NCBI GenBank assembly: GCA_013330355.1
Contig: DUIM01000178.1
Location: 1-6,633, forward strand
DNA: 6,633 bases
DNA from: Methanosarcinales archaeon
GTDB lineage: Archaea; Halobacteriota; Methanosarcinia; Methanosarcinales; Methanocomedenaceae
Direction: 5' to 3'
This document shows positions 1-6,040 of this stretch, piece after piece (positions within the stretch are counted from its first letter, which is position 1; each line of letters begins with the position of its first letter). Made by a program: the position numbers and the translations under genes. The notes below the pieces were generated by a model. That model was not told the DNA's origin. It searched no databases and was given only the letters and a program-made list of their open reading frames with translations.

Positions 1-158
1 TTTTAATTTGTTCTGGAAATGCCAGGATCGACCATATAATTTGCGAAATACATAAGTAACAATGAGTAGTGTTCTGAAAATAATAAAAAGTCTCAAATAT
101 CAAACAGGGATTAAAATCTCAGATAAATAACTGGATGAAGTAAACATCGAAAAGTAAG

Positions 159-179
159 AATTCCATTGTGAATGGAATT
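159..179. repeat. 9-bp perfect inverted repeat, 3-nt loop
   Basis: The arm AATTCCATT (159-167) is mirrored exactly by AATGGAATT (171-179) around GTG. No T-tract follows on the plus strand, so it does not look like a terminator. It lies about 100 bp upstream of the presumed symporter TATA box. It could be a regulator site or a structure at the end of a gene outside the window. Confidence 0.5.
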
Positions 180-274
180 ACAATATATGCCAGGGAAAAA
201 TTAAAATTTGTTCAAGTTAATTATGCACAAATTCAAAGCAGGAATTTCTTCAAAATCTATATCCTATATCACAT

Positions 275-292
275 CGAAACAATCTTTATATG
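275..292 (+). promoter_or_regulatory. Probable archaeal BRE/TATA promoter of the symporter gene
   Basis: CGAAA at 275-279 followed by CTTTATATG at 284-292 matches the archaeal pattern of a purine-rich BRE next to a TTTATATA-like TATA box. Transcription would start about 25 bp downstream, near 312-315, giving a leader of roughly 135 nt. A second TATA-like run at 339-348 could give a shorter leader. The assignment is by pattern only. Confidence 0.5.
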
Positions 293-294
293 TC

Positions 295-308
295 TCAAGT
301 TAACTTGA
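295..308. promoter_or_regulatory. 14-bp perfect palindrome, candidate operator
   Basis: TCAAGTTAACTTGA is its own reverse complement. It lies 2 bp after the TATA-like element and before the expected transcription start. A dimeric regulator bound there would block the pre-initiation complex, so a repressor operator is a reasonable reading. The 9-nt left part TCAAGTTAA recurs at 212-220, and related TCAAGTT sites lie upstream of tpiA and hisG. Confidence 0.4.
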
Positions 309-430
309 TTTTAACTGAAATTTGCTTTTTAAATATCCATATATATTTTGCAATATGTATGTCAAAAATGAGACTAAATAATCTTCAATTATCATTAACA
401 TGATAGGGATAAATAAATTAGTAAAATGTA

Positions 431-460
431 ATTATGGATGGTTAAATTATGGATGGTTAT
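431..460 (+). repeat. Tandem 15-bp duplication spanning the start codon
   Basis: ATTATGGATGGTTA occurs at 431-444 and again at 446-459, a period of 15 bp. The second copy supplies the symporter start ATG at 449. The first copy has the same ATG in the same frame at 434, but ends as Met-Asp-Gly-stop (TAA at 443-445). The single-base difference at position 15 of the unit (A at 445, T at 460) decides whether the frame stops or continues. Confidence 0.85.
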
Positions 461-2374
461 TATATATTTTTAATTTTGCTGGCTGTCTACTTGTCAGGAC
501 TTGTCGGTATCGGATGGCACTTTAATAAGAAACAAAAATCAGTAACAGATTTCTGGCTTGCCGGAAGAGAGATCGGGCCATTAGCCATCGGTTTCTCAGC
601 AGCAGCTTCCTGGCTCACTGCTGGCGGGATCCTTGCTGTAATCGGGTTCTATATGCTAAGCGGCATGGGCTCGGTATGGGGTTTTGTCGCCCCGAACATC
701 CTGGCACTGCTTATCATAGCGATGCTTGTGGGCAGGATAAAGCACCTGCCAGCCATTACCCAGCCCGAACTTATGGAACAGAGATACAGCAGTACAATCA
801 GGGCACCCCTGGCATTTATTATAGCCATTGTAATGATACTCTTTGCAGTAGCAGACATCAAGGGACTTGCCCTTGTACTCCAGGTGTTCTACGGGCTTGA
901 CCCGTTGTACGCTGCGCTGATTGTTGCAGTGGCAGTATCCATATATGTGACCCTTGGCGGGCTTTCGGCAGTTGTCTGGACTGATGTTGTGCAGTTCTCG
1001 TTCCTGGCACTGTTCACCATTGCCATGGCCTTTTTTGCAGTGGGTGCTGCAACCTCGGGTGCTCTTGACGGCGCATCTATCAGTGTTTTGGAATTGTTCG
1101 GTAATGTTGATTCCACATGGTGGAACCCCTTGTCCGTAGGCATTCCAATGGTGCTTATCTTTATAGTCGCTATCGTCCCGGGCTGGATGACAGAACAGGA
1201 CCCCTGGCAGAGGGTCTGGGCAGCCAGGGATAAAAGATCAGCCCAAATCGGAATGGTGATGGCTTCGATGCTGATATTCGTGGTGTTTGCTGCATGCGCG
1301 GTGATAGCCATCGGGCTGAATGCTGTCTACCCCGAGATCGCTAAGATGGGATTCCCGGCAGGAATGGCACTGGCCGAACCGGCACTGCTTGATTTTATTA
1401 ATAGTAATTTCTCACCACTCTTGATTGCTTTTTGTGCTATAGGTCTTGCGGCAGCGGCAATGTCGTGTGCAGATACCTTTGCCACATCAGGGGCTTCATG
1501 TCTTTCCCGCGATCTGTACCAGAGATTTGTTAAGCCCGATGCTACAATGAAAGAGATGCTGATCGTGAACCGCATAAGTGTGCTATTGATCGTGATATCG
1601 GCGACCATTGCATCATTTTTCATTAACAGTATTATTGATGCGATCCACATTGCAACTTTCATTGCAAGTGCGTCATACTTCTTCCCGCTTATGGGTGGGC
1701 TGTTCTGGAAGCGGGCAACAAAGGAGGGGGCACTGGCAGGAATGGTGGTGGGTGCTGTGGCACAGACCGCACTTGTGGTTATTGACCTGACAAATACACC
1801 GACAATGGCACCGCCGTATCTTGCGACCATACACCCGGCCCTGATGGGGCATGGCGTGATCGTAGGGCTATCACTGGGTGCGGTGACATTCTTTGGTGTG
1901 TCCCTGTTGAGCGCCCCCTCAAGTGTTGTGAACCTGGCCCCTTTCTTCAAGGATGAGGCAGAGAAACTGGAACTACACGGAGTGGAGAAGATTGCTGAAT
2001 CAGACCCTGAATATAAGGGATTCCTTGGCAGGATCGAGGAGAAGGTTACGGGTGAGCGTACACACCTGCACCTGAACATTACAGCTTCTAAAACTCTGGA
2101 CTGGAATAAAACGGTTGAGAAGCTGAAGGAAAAGTACCCTGCATGGGTCACTCCTGCTGGTCTGGACTCTGTATACAGGCTGACCCACCCGGATATGTTA
2201 TCCTGTGTGTCTATGACCAGGGGAAGTGGCGACAATGAGATATGGTTAGCTGCCGAGCCTCGTGTGGAGTCTGCCAATGCCCAGAAGAAGGAGCTTTTTA
2301 CTGCTTATGGTGAGGTATCCAGTGTGCTTGAGCAGATGGGTATGGGCCCGGAAGTTCCCGGACCCGGGAGTTAA
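449..2374 (+). CDS. Sodium:solute symporter (SSS family) with C-terminal soluble extension
   Basis: This is a membrane transporter of the SSS family (PutP/ActP/PanF-like), predicted to import a small solute with Na+. The substrate cannot be told. About 13 hydrophobic segments run from residues 4 to 487, as usual for the family. Landmarks are SAAASWLTAGG (50-60) in the unwound first core helix, QDPWQRVWAARD (250-261), and AAMSCADT (336-343) followed by SRDLYQRF (353-360), the typical core helix 8 region. By eye the PutP Na+ ligands Ser340/Thr341 fall on Ser339/Cys340, so one hydroxyl ligand seems replaced by Cys. Residues 500-641 form a hydrophilic cytosolic tail beyond the usual length of about 500 residues; I do not recognise it as a known domain. 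The start at 449 has no clear Shine-Dalgarno sequence, and an in-frame TAA just upstream rules out a longer form. It stands alone as a transcription unit. Confidence 0.93.
   Translation: MDGYYIFLILLAVYLSGLVGIGWHFNKKQKSVTDFWLAGREIGPLAIGFSAAASWLTAGGILAVIGFYMLSGMGSVWGFVAPNILALLIIAMLVGRIKHLPAITQPELMEQRYSSTIRAPLAFIIAIVMILFAVADIKGLALVLQVFYGLDPLYAALIVAVAVSIYVTLGGLSAVVWTDVVQFSFLALFTIAMAFFAVGAATSGALDGASISVLELFGNVDSTWWNPLSVGIPMVLIFIVAIVPGWMTEQDPWQRVWAARDKRSAQIGMVMASMLIFVVFAACAVIAIGLNAVYPEIAKMGFPAGMALAEPALLDFINSNFSPLLIAFCAIGLAAAAMSCADTFATSGASCLSRDLYQRFVKPDATMKEMLIVNRISVLLIVISATIASFFINSIIDAIHIATFIASASYFFPLMGGLFWKRATKEGALAGMVVGAVAQTALVVIDLTNTPTMAPPYLATIHPALMGHGVIVGLSLGAVTFFGVSLLSAPSSVVNLAPFFKDEAEKLELHGVEKIAESDPEYKGFLGRIEEKVTGERTHLHLNITASKTLDWNKTVEKLKEKYPAWVTPAGLDSVYRLTHPDMLSCVSMTRGSGDNEIWLAAEPRVESANAQKKELFTAYGEVSSVLEQMGMGPEVPGPGS
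2356..2369. repeat. GC-rich 6-bp inverted repeat at the symporter 3' end
   Basis: TCCCGG (2356-2361) and CCGGGA (2364-2369) are separated by two bases and end just before the stop codon. They encode the last Pro-Gly-Pro-Gly-Ser residues. The hairpin would be very stable in an otherwise AT-rich spacer. It may help define the transcript 3' end or stability, but no T-tract follows directly. Confidence 0.4.
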
Positions 2375-2471
2375 CTGCAGTACGAAAGTGATTCAGGGAA
2401 TATGGGGGGGCGTGGGCTTTTATGGCATCTCAATATTCTTGAGAAAACATTATCTACAAAAAGATTGTTCC

Positions 2472-2493
2472 TTTTTTTACTTATTTGTTTTTT
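2472..2493 (+). terminator. Probable T-tract terminator after the symporter
   Basis: Runs of seven T (2472-2478) and six T (2488-2493) lie about 100 bp after the stop codon. Archaeal RNA polymerase commonly terminates at oligo-T stretches without needing a hairpin. The tracts may also be explained as Lys codons of a decayed gene read on the other strand. Confidence 0.45.
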
Positions 2494-2495
2494 GC

Positions 2496-2536
2496 CATAG
2501 TTGATAAATATGCACTCCACCCATCTATCAACTGTG
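2496..2536. repeat. Inverted repeat with 11-bp stem after the T-tracts
   Basis: CATAGTTGATA (2496-2506) pairs with TATCAACTGTG (2526-2536): eight perfect central pairs, one wobble, then two more pairs, around a 19-nt loop. It starts 3 bp after the second T-tract, so it could stabilise a symporter transcript 3' end. It also falls inside the presumed decayed minus-strand gene and could simply mark a rearrangement point. Confidence 0.4.
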
Positions 2537-2629
2537 TTATAGGACATAACCCATTTTCAATTCATCCAATATATCTGTCAATGTAGGAATTCCAAAATAA
2601 ATCAATTGATATTTATTGAATAAAATAAT

Positions 2630-3515
<886 letters not shown>

Positions 3516-3542
3516 TACCGGGCAGGGAAATAATATTTACAG
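3516..3542. other. 27-bp convergent gap between tpiA and hisG
   Basis: This is the short spacer between two converging stop codons. I see no T-tract or hairpin of note on either strand, so the two transcripts probably overlap at their 3' ends or end within the neighbouring gene. Confidence 0.5.
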
Positions 3543-4418
3543 TCAGTGGACTATCTTTGAGATATCAAGTTCAAGAATATCCTCTGCCCCTAATGCCTTA
3601 AGCTTTGGTATCAATATATTTATATCACTCTTATTTACTACTGTCTCCAGTGCATAGTAATCGGATTTGTAGAGCTGGCTTACGGTTGGGTTCTTCATTG
3701 CAGGAAGTGCTTCGATCACGCCATCCAGATTGTCCTTGTGCACATTAAGAACAATGAGCACTTTTCCCCTGGCTTCAATTACTGCCTGTAGCAGTGTCCT
3801 GATCTCTTCTATATCCTTTCGTTTTCCAGGATCATCCCAGCTTTTCTTGTTAGCGATCAGCTTGGTTGAGGATTCGGCTATTATATCCACTATCTTCAGG
3901 CCGTTCTTCCTTAAGGTAGAACCGGTCTCGGTCAGGTCTACAACTACATCCACAAGCTCGGGAACCTTTGCTTCTGTAGCACCATAAGAATAGAATATTT
4001 CAACCGGAACGCCCATTTTTTCAAAAAAATCCCTGGTCATATTGGGATATTCGGTTGATACCCTGCTGTTGGGTTTGATATCACTGGCACTTTTGATTGA
4101 ATCATCTGTCTGGGGTACGGCAATCACGATCTTGACATTGCCTGCCCCCTGTTTACTATAAGGAAGGTCTGCAACCTCCACAACATCGCTTTTTGATTCT
4201 TTTACCCAGTCCAGTCCGGTTATCCCAATGTCAAAATATCCCTGTTCTACATATTTGGGGATTTCCTGTGGGCGCAGCACCTTAACTTTACTTATCCTCG
4301 GGTCATTTATTTTAGGGTTGTATTCCCTGTCTGTTTTTTTTATAGGAAGGTCTGCCTGTTTGAACAGCAGTAATGTTTGCTCTTCCAGACTGCCTTTTGG
4401 TATAACTATATTGATCAT
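3543..4418 (-). CDS. hisG: ATP phosphoribosyltransferase, long form
   Basis: This enzyme catalyses the first, committed step of histidine biosynthesis: ATP plus PRPP gives N1-(5-phosphoribosyl)-ATP and pyrophosphate. It is a 291-residue long-form (HisG_L) protein that needs no HisZ partner. The N-terminal catalytic part (1 to about 213) starts with MINIVIPKGSL and has YFDIGITGLDWV (61-72) and the PRPP-binding loop DLTETGSTLRKNG (161-173). Residues from about 215 to 291 (KVLIVLNVHKDN onward) form the ACT-like regulatory domain that binds histidine for feedback inhibition of the hexamer. GAGG at 4429-4426 lies 7 nt before the ATG and supports the start. It is not next to other his genes here, so it seems to be its own transcription unit with a short leader. 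It converges with tpiA. All key motifs are intact. Confidence 0.97.
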   Translation of the reverse strand: MINIVIPKGSLEEQTLLLFKQADLPIKKTDREYNPKINDPRISKVKVLRPQEIPKYVEQGYFDIGITGLDWVKESKSDVVEVADLPYSKQGAGNVKIVIAVPQTDDSIKSASDIKPNSRVSTEYPNMTRDFFEKMGVPVEIFYSYGATEAKVPELVDVVVDLTETGSTLRKNGLKIVDIIAESSTKLIANKKSWDDPGKRKDIEEIRTLLQAVIEARGKVLIVLNVHKDNLDGVIEALPAMKNPTVSQLYKSDYYALETVVNKSDINILIPKLKALGAEDILELDISKIVH

Positions 4419-4425
4419 AATAAAT

Positions 4426-4429
4426 CCTC
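4426..4429 (-). promoter_or_regulatory. Ribosome binding site of hisG
   Basis: On the minus strand GAGG is followed by 7 nt and then the ATG at 4418-4416. This fixes the hisG start. Confidence 0.7.
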
Positions 4430-4460
4430 AGGTTTTGGGGGTTACAATACTTATTGGTGG

Positions 4461-4470
4461 ATATTAAAGT
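4461..4470 (-). promoter_or_regulatory. Probable TATA box of hisG
   Basis: Read on the minus strand the sequence is ACTTTAATAT, preceded by an A-rich stretch that could act as BRE. Transcription would start about 25 bp on, near 4440, giving a leader of about 20 nt that contains the Shine-Dalgarno site. This fits hisG being transcribed separately from the DUF116 pair. Confidence 0.4.
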
Positions 4471-4482
4471 TTTTTGTCAAAA

Positions 4483-4517
4483 TTGATGAAACAGGTTTCA
4501 TGCAAGTCTTTCATCAA
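4483..4517. repeat. Nested alternative inverted repeats upstream of hisG
   Basis: ATGAAAC (4486-4492) and GTTTCAT (4495-4501) form a 16-bp near-continuous palindrome. TTGATGAAA (4483-4491) can instead pair with TTTCATCAA (4509-4517) with a 17-nt loop. The two pairings share their left arm and exclude each other. The element lies just upstream of the hisG TATA box and just downstream of the DUF116 operon. It could be an operator for hisG or the 3' structure of the DUF116 transcript. TCAAGTT overlaps it at 4514-4520. Confidence 0.45.
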
Positions 4518-4553
4518 GTTATAAAATTGTCTCAACAATGATACAAAAGGATG

Positions 4554-4558
4554 CCTCC
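4554..4558 (-). promoter_or_regulatory. Orphan Shine-Dalgarno-like GGAGG after the DUF116 gene
   Basis: GGAGG follows the stop codon of the second DUF116 gene directly on the minus strand (TGAGGAGG). No ATG or GTG with an open frame follows at a usual distance; a TTG there stops after four codons. It could be a relic of a lost third operon gene, or chance. Confidence 0.3.
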
Positions 4559-5185
4559 TCAAGTATTAAAATATTCCATCACTTCTATCATTTTACTGTA
4601 ATCCATCTCTGTAGCGTAGCAACCGTCGTTTAATAGTGGAACACCATACGTCGTAATGTTCTTACGCTTTAGAGAGCGCATGACCTTGTTGAGTTCATAA
4701 TTGCATGCTAAAAGAAGTGCACCATCAGCTGATTCCTTTTTGATAATATGTCTTACATACGAAGAACCTGCAACGATAAAGAGGGTATAATTATACCTTT
4801 TGGCATCTGTTTTTATCTTAGCGAATATGCACTTTCCGCACGAAACACACTCAATACCATACATTGTTGATGACGCCGGACAATCAAGTGATCGCATACA
4901 ATGGGGGGCAAGCAGTAAACGGTGTTTAGTCTTTTTAAAATCAGAGGTGTGCGCCATGTTCTTAAGAGAGACCATCCAACGTTCCAGCTTTTGGGTATCA
5001 GAATACTTCTGGAAGATAGCTTTTATCGGGAGATAGAAATAATCAAGTATGTTTACAAAAAAACCAGCAAGCCAGACATTTCTATTAAGACTGGCACGGC
5101 TGACAAACAAAGCTAAAATAACCAGGGAGGTGGACACAACCACAACCGTTATCAGTGCAATCCCGATTAGATCATACATCGTCAC
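4559..5185 (-). CDS. DUF116 family membrane-anchored cysteine-rich protein (second of pair)
   Basis: The function is unknown; the family is known only as DUF116. A hydrophobic segment at residues 6-28 should anchor the protein, and a second hydrophobic stretch lies near 38-58. The soluble part holds the family cysteine pattern: LAPHCMRSLDC (92-102), ECVSCGKC (112-119), LACNYEL (159-165) and NDGCY (186-190). The seven shared cysteines (96, 102, 113, 116, 119, 161, 189) suggest a metal or Fe-S site. The 208-residue length is close to its partner. The start may be GTG at 5185 (GGAG 4 nt upstream) or ATG at 5179 (GGAG 10 nt upstream); either overlaps the stop of the upstream gene, which indicates translational coupling. 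It is clearly a paralogue of that gene, but diverged, lacking the extra Cys110, Cys161 and Cys187 of its partner. Confidence 0.85.
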   Translation of the reverse strand: MTMYDLIGIALITVVVVSTSLVILALFVSRASLNRNVWLAGFFVNILDYFYLPIKAIFQKYSDTQKLERWMVSLKNMAHTSDFKKTKHRLLLAPHCMRSLDCPASSTMYGIECVSCGKCIFAKIKTDAKRYNYTLFIVAGSSYVRHIIKKESADGALLLACNYELNKVMRSLKRKNITTYGVPLLNDGCYATEMDYSKMIEVMEYFNT

Positions 5186-5813
5186 ATATCTCCATCTTAT
5201 GAATCACTTCCGCCACATCTACTCTTGTATCATAACATCCATCCCTTATCAGGCAAATGCCTTGAACCGGTACAAACTTTGAGACTGCCTGCATTGACTC
5301 GGTCAGTTCAACGTAACATGCTACTCCAAGACATGCACCCGGGTCATAGGACTTCATGATTTTCCTGACAAAGCTGTCGCCCGGCACAGTAAACACTTTG
5401 AAATTATACTTATCTGCTGCTTCTACTATGCGTTTAATATCACACTTGCCACATTTAGTGCACTCATACCCCACTATAGGGTCGCATCGTGCCCTGCATT
5501 CAGGATGCCTCATACACTGTGGCAGGATAACGGCGCGTCTTATCTTTGTCCTTTTGAACTTATCAAGCATAACCGCATTCTTGACCTCGATCAATATCTC
5601 ATCTACAATTTCTTCTTTAATAGAAAATATCCTGCATATCCATTTTGCAGGCGAGTAGAAGAGATAGAGCATAAATAAGATGTAATTCGGGAATATGATC
5701 TTGTGTTTCCTGATACTATAGGCACCAAACAGTAACGCTATTCCTGTTACCAGTATAACTGCGATTACCAGATATACGAACAGTTTGCCTAGTAGCTCAT
5801 AGGAGATTAGCAT
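5172..5813 (-). CDS. DUF116 family membrane-anchored cysteine-rich protein (first of pair)
   Basis: The function is unknown. The protein has 213 residues. A strong hydrophobic helix spans about 11-32, and a second hydrophobic stretch lies at about 39-60. The soluble DUF116 domain follows: ILPQCMRHPECRARC (96-110), YECTKCGKC (116-124), VPGDSFVRKIMK (143-154), LGVACYVEL (162-170), QGICLIRDGCYDT (184-196). Cysteines 100, 106, 118, 121, 124, 166 and 193 match the partner protein; 110, 161 and 187 are extra. The CxxCxxC cluster with further cysteines suggests an Fe-S or zinc centre at the membrane surface; this is inference. It is the first gene of a two-gene operon with a 14-nt overlap. No Shine-Dalgarno sequence precedes the ATG; a TATA-like element 26 bp upstream suggests a leaderless mRNA. 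From memory, bacterial DUF116 genes often lie near def/fmt translation-initiation genes, but no such neighbour is seen here. Confidence 0.88.
   Translation of the reverse strand: MLISYELLGKLFVYLVIAVILVTGIALLFGAYSIRKHKIIFPNYILFMLYLFYSPAKWICRIFSIKEEIVDEILIEVKNAVMLDKFKRTKIRRAVILPQCMRHPECRARCDPIVGYECTKCGKCDIKRIVEAADKYNFKVFTVPGDSFVRKIMKSYDPGACLGVACYVELTESMQAVSKFVPVQGICLIRDGCYDTRVDVAEVIHKMEICDDV
5190..5193 (-). promoter_or_regulatory. Ribosome binding site of the second DUF116 gene
   Basis: GGAG on the minus strand lies inside the last codons of the first DUF116 gene. It is 4 nt from the GTG start at 5185 and 10 nt from the alternative ATG at 5179. Neither spacing is ideal, so the exact start stays open by two codons. 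Confidence 0.5.
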
Positions 5814-5834
5814 GTAATGAAAACGGTTATATCG

Positions 5835-5843
5835 GTATTTAAC
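5835..5843 (-). promoter_or_regulatory. Probable TATA box of the DUF116 operon
   Basis: On the minus strand GTTAAATAC is centred about 26 bp before the ATG at 5813. That is the usual distance from TATA box to transcription start in archaea, so transcription would begin at or next to the start codon. This agrees with the lack of a Shine-Dalgarno sequence. Confidence 0.4.
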
Positions 5844-5902
5844 ATTGTCGTGGGATTATCAACTGAAAAAGAAACAGAAAGGTATTTGTTTAGCTTAGGC
5901 AC

Positions 5903-5985
5903 AACTTTTATTTGGTAAGTTGATCCAATTCCTCAAGTCCACTCCCAGCCTGTGGTCTCCAGTTTGCCAATGAAGATTTAATTGG
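5903..5985 (+). promoter_or_regulatory. Candidate promoter region of the reductase gene
   Basis: Two weak TATA-like sequences face the reductase: AACTTTTATTT (5903-5913), which would give a leader of about 100 nt, and GATTTAATT (5975-5983), which would give about 35 nt. CTCAAGT at 5932-5938 repeats part of the symporter operator motif. Neither TATA box is strong, so the true promoter is uncertain. Confidence 0.25.
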
Positions 5986-6033
5986 TTTGGTTTGTACACG
6001 CTTTGTGTTTTGGGATAATCTGGTAATAGGAAA
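5908..6033 (-). pseudogene. Possible coding remnant, unknown family
   Basis: A 41-codon open frame on the minus strand, without a Met, reads like the tail of a protein: SQNTKRVQTKPIKSS, then LANWRPQAGSG and LEELDQLTK before TAA at 5910-5908. The stretch about 5931-5970 is much richer in GC than the surrounding spacer, as a gene fragment would be. I do not recognise the family. There is a stop immediately upstream in frame (6034-6036), so it cannot be expressed as a full gene. A chance open frame of this length is possible, so this is a weak call. Confidence 0.25.
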
Positions 6034-6040
6034 TTATTGT

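Larger units (their letters stand above)
1..448. other. AT-rich intergenic leader without a recognisable gene
   Basis: No convincing coding region is seen on either strand. The stretch is strongly AT-rich with frequent stops. It contains a 9-bp perfect inverted repeat with a 3-nt loop (159-179), a 7-bp inverted repeat (205-211 with 227-233), a BRE/TATA-like element (275-292), a 14-bp palindrome (295-308), and a tandem duplication at the start of the downstream symporter gene (431-460). A second TATA-like run lies at 339-348. Short open frames touch the left edge on both strands (for example minus strand 1-99), but they are too short to assign. Confidence 0.7.
2431..2629 (-). pseudogene. Decayed fragment resembling the C-terminal part of an AAA/DUF4143 ATPase
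   Basis: Two minus-strand frames joined by a shift near 2540-2550 read like one protein. From 2593 down comes GIPTLTDILDELKMGYV, then in the next frame SYNTVDRWVECIFI, NYGKKQISKKRN and LFVDNVFSRIL, ending at 2431. This resembles, from memory, the DUF4143 region of archaeal AAA_14 ATPases: a winged-helix segment (LG-S-NTV-RW-EYLE), a stretch ending in KKQ-KNP, and a Y-F-DNG-L motif. About 10-20 residues appear lost between WVECIFI and NYGKK. The family's DNG glycine is Val here. There is no P-loop domain, no start codon in the upstream frame, and at least one frameshift, so it is non-functional. After about 2430 the frame runs on to a TAA at 2371-2373 without similarity. The family call is from motif memory only; chance or another HTH protein remains possible. 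Confidence 0.4.

Noticed and set aside
1..99. Open frames at the left edge (plus 2-55, and minus 1-99 reading a hydrophobic then basic peptide)
   Set aside because: They could be the end or start of a gene outside the window, but each is under 35 codons, without ATG or ribosome site and without a recognisable motif.
889..1311. Minus-strand open frame of 140 codons opposite the symporter
   Set aside because: It is a shadow of the transporter coding sequence with no recognisable domain and no promoter or ribosome site.
1327..2277. Long minus-strand open frame (316 codons) opposite the symporter
   Set aside because: It is antisense to a clear SSS transporter, its translation is low-quality (Ser/Ala/Ile-rich with no motifs), and it mirrors the codon structure of the plus-strand gene.
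2496..2536. Terminal inverted repeats of an insertion sequence
   Set aside because: The arms are only 19 nt apart with no transposase or target duplication around them; a stem-loop or rearrangement point is simpler.
4483..4560. Possible C/D box small RNA (TGATGA at 4484-4489)
   Set aside because: No D-box CTGA at a suitable distance on either strand and no paired C'/D' motifs; the TGATGA is better explained as an inverted-repeat arm.
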